Assembly (NCBI GenBank): GCA_024276595.1
Contig: JAJRWW010000373.1
Coordinates: forward strand, 1-9,443
DNA length: 9,443 bases
Origin: Myxococcota bacterium
GTDB taxonomy: Bacteria; Myxococcota_A; Polyangia; HGW-17; JAJRWW01
Direction: 5' to 3'
The translations under genes and the position numbers were made by a program. Below are positions 7,655-9,443 of this stretch, in pieces. Position 1 is the stretch's first letter, and each line of letters starts with the position of its first letter. The notes beneath the pieces are model-generated. The model saw nothing but the letters and a program-made list of their open reading frames with translations, was not told where the DNA came from and searched no databases.

Positions 7655-9443
7655 ATGGCACTTCATTTCCACGACAGCTTCGCCAGCCACCTGCCAGGGC
7701 GGCGACTCTCCACTCGAGCTCGGGCCTGGCGAGCCCTGGCACTGACAGCTTCCCTCTCTGTTGGGCTGGGGGGCTGCATCGGCTTTCCTGGGTTGATCTC
7801 CCACAGGACTGGAACCCCCGGCCCGGCGGCCGCTCCCCCGCCGAACGGGCGGAGCCCTTCCCGTGGGCACGGCGCGCCGAGCAGCTCGAACGCGGCGAGC
7901 AGGCCGGGCCGCCCTGACCCGCAAGGGCGGGCGAGCTCACCGGCGGCCGTCACTACCCTCGGCAAGAGCAGCGCAAACCCCATGCGGCTCCCGCAAGGAC
8001 AGGTCCTCACCTCAGCCCGCTTTCGGGACCTGGGCATCCGCAACTGCGGTCAGGCGTCGTATGTCAGCCCCAGGCCGGTGGCCGTCCTGAAGGTGACCCA
8101 TCCCCTGCGTCGGGTCCGGATCACCGCGGCGGGAGCAGACACCCTGGTGGCGATGCTCCCGGGCGGCAAGTACTTCTGCAAGTACTCGCACTACATTGGT
8201 CGGGCTCCCAAGATCACTGTCTCCCTGCCAGCGGGCAGGATCCGGCTGTATTTGGGCGGACGCAGCCAACGGCGTCCCCTGCGCTACGCCATCCACATCG
8301 AGGACCTGAACCGACCCGTCCAGCTTGGCTGGACCACCAAGCGAAAGCTGGTCTTTGACAGCCTCCCCACCGAGACCAAGGTGCTGCGCTTCCAGACGGC
8401 CACCTCAGGTGTCCGAAAGAGGATCTTCGGTTCTTTCTACTACCATAGAGGCGCTCCCGACGTGCTGATTCGGCTCACCCGCCCGCTGAGCGGCCTGCGC
8501 ATAAAGGCGGTCAGCATGGACAGTGTTCACATCGACCTGGTGGGCCCCATGACCCCGGACGGGCGACGCCTCAAGCGCCGCTACAAGCGCAGCAGGGACA
8601 TGCGCCTTCGACGACTGGAGGCAGGGCTTTACGGCGTACGCATCCTCACGCGGCGCAAGGTGTCCTCAACCTGGGTAAACCTGCTGGTGGGCTCTGCCAA
8701 GGCGAGCATGAACCCGCTCGCTCAGTCCCTGCTGCCTCTCGACCGACGGCCCCTGGCCGCCCGGGCACTCTACTTCCACTATCCCCAGCTCGACGTGAAC
8801 CAGCTCCCCCGAAACGACGAGCTGTGCGCAGCGATCTACCGATCCGCCCCCAAGAGCCTGTTCGTGTTCCCCAAGTACGACATGGACGAGTCTCTCGCCC
8901 ACCCCATCCTCAAGATAGGCCTGAGCACACGGGGCGACACCTGGCCAAAGAACGCTGGTCCCAAGCCTCCGAAAAAGTACCCCAGGAAGAACGAGCCCGT
9001 GTTGCTCGTGGCTTCCAACTGGATCCTCACCGCAGACGGGCTCATCTACAGGGTGCGCACCCAGGATCTCTCCCCTCAGCCGAGCGGCGCCATCTGGCTC
9101 CCGGCCCGGCCCCGCATGCCCCACTGCAAGTTCGGGCCGAGCAGATCCTCCAAGGCCAAGGAGGACCAGGGCATCCTCAGGGCATACCGGCGAGCGCTAA
9201 AGCGCTACGGCAAATGCTCCGACCGCGTCTGGGCTCCCTATGGCCGGCGCATCCGGAGGCTGCCCTACTTCTACCGGGCGCGCATCCAAGGCATCCGAAA
9301 CAGCGGAGACGCCCGCATCCGCAGGGTATGCGGCAAAAAGCGCCTCAAGCGGCACATGCACCGCCTCTGGTCCAGGCTCATCAAGAACCGCACCCGCCGC
9401 CGTGCCAGGGCGCTGAAGCTCTCCCGCCAGCACGTGACCAGGC
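7655..9443 (+). CDS. large lipoprotein with tandem PPC-like domains (3' partial)
   Basis: The frame from ATG 7655 is open through the right edge, giving at least 596 codons with no stop. AGGAGA (7642-7647) sits seven bases before the ATG. After a polar, basic N-terminus, a hydrophobic segment (about 27-40) ends in a clear lipobox, LGGC, with Cys41 as the lipid site. Residues 45-107 are a Ser/Pro/Gly/Arg-rich linker. Two regions then look like PPC-type beta-sandwich repeats: about 140-215 (RVRITAAGADTLVAMLPGG ... ITVSLPAGRIRLYLGG) and about 270-345 (LRIKAVSMDSVHIDLVGP ... LEAGLYGVRIL ... VNLLVG). A second portion from about 370 on has EPVLLVASNWILTADGLIYR and then becomes very rich in Arg and Lys. 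PPC-like domains usually sit beside secreted catalytic or binding domains; the role here is unknown. Expected location is the outer membrane or cell surface. The coding call rests on unbroken length, signal sequence, ribosome site and high GC at third positions. Confidence 0.85.
   Translation, partial: MALHFHDSFASHLPGRRLSTRARAWRALALTASLSVGLGGCIGFPGLISHRTGTPGPAAAPPPNGRSPSRGHGAPSSSNAASRPGRPDPQGRASSPAAVTTLGKSSANPMRLPQGQVLTSARFRDLGIRNCGQASYVSPRPVAVLKVTHPLRRVRITAAGADTLVAMLPGGKYFCKYSHYIGRAPKITVSLPAGRIRLYLGGRSQRRPLRYAIHIEDLNRPVQLGWTTKRKLVFDSLPTETKVLRFQTATSGVRKRIFGSFYYHRGAPDVLIRLTRPLSGLRIKAVSMDSVHIDLVGPMTPDGRRLKRRYKRSRDMRLRRLEAGLYGVRILTRRKVSSTWVNLLVGSAKASMNPLAQSLLPLDRRPLAARALYFHYPQLDVNQLPRNDELCAAIYRSAPKSLFVFPKYDMDESLAHPILKIGLSTRGDTWPKNAGPKPPKKYPRKNEPVLLVASNWILTADGLIYRVRTQDLSPQPSGAIWLPARPRMPHCKFGPSRSSKAKEDQGILRAYRRALKRYGKCSDRVWAPYGRRIRRLPYFYRARIQGIRNSGDARIRRVCGKKRLKRHMHRLWSRLIKNRTRRRARALKLSRQHVTR

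Overview
The window is high-GC, densely coded bacterial chromosome. It is rich in secreted and lipid-anchored proteins of unknown function and has long proline-, arginine- and glycine-rich low-complexity stretches. RimO (ribosomal protein S12 methylthiotransferase) and a tri-haem cytochrome c peroxidase mark a Gram-negative, respiring bacterium. The mix of lipoproteins, a small cysteine-rich lipoprotein and PPC-like beta domains is what one sees in Myxococcota and related former Deltaproteobacteria. That placement is an inference from style; no marker gene here settles it.

Left block, + strand (1-3697). Four genes run rightward. The first is cut by the left edge and carries 29 uninterrupted Glu-Pro units encoded by a tandem GAGCCR hexamer, followed by a helical domain of about 250 residues that I do not recognise. 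Next, 25 bp on, is a 106-residue lipoprotein with eight cysteines in the mature chain. Its stop codon overlaps the start of a 361-residue lipoprotein (TGATG). After a 146-bp gap holding a perfect hairpin and a possible weak promoter comes a 311-residue exported protein. The last two are diverged tandem paralogues: both have a C-terminal GxGxxxLDxxxGxVTSAR signature, a central GxGAxWE motif and a cysteine at the end of the signal peptide.

Middle block, - strand (3765-7409). Read right to left, this holds the tri-haem peroxidase (7409-6024), a spacer of 168 bp with a plausible sigma-70 promoter and a perfect 8-bp inverted repeat, then an exported protein with one C-terminal membrane anchor (5855-5118), and rimO 12 bp after it (5105-3765). 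The last two probably share one transcript. The peroxidase has an N-terminal membrane anchor, an extra N-terminal haem domain and the two-haem CcpA core. It matches the layout and many local motifs of E. coli YhjA (Ccp), a quinol-linked periplasmic H2O2 reductase.

Right block, + strand (7655 to the edge). Diverging from the peroxidase across 245 bp is a long lipoprotein gene that stays open through the right edge (at least 596 codons). It has a clear lipobox, a Ser/Pro/Gly linker and two tandem PPC-like beta domains. Because it has no stop inside the window it is easily missed.

I see no RNA gene, CRISPR array, insertion sequence, integrase or phage gene. No new defence or biosynthetic system can be claimed from this window. 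The most unusual points are the Glu-Pro repeat protein next to a cysteine-rich lipoprotein and a pair of paralogous lipoproteins, and the long unfinished PPC-like lipoprotein divergent from the peroxidase.
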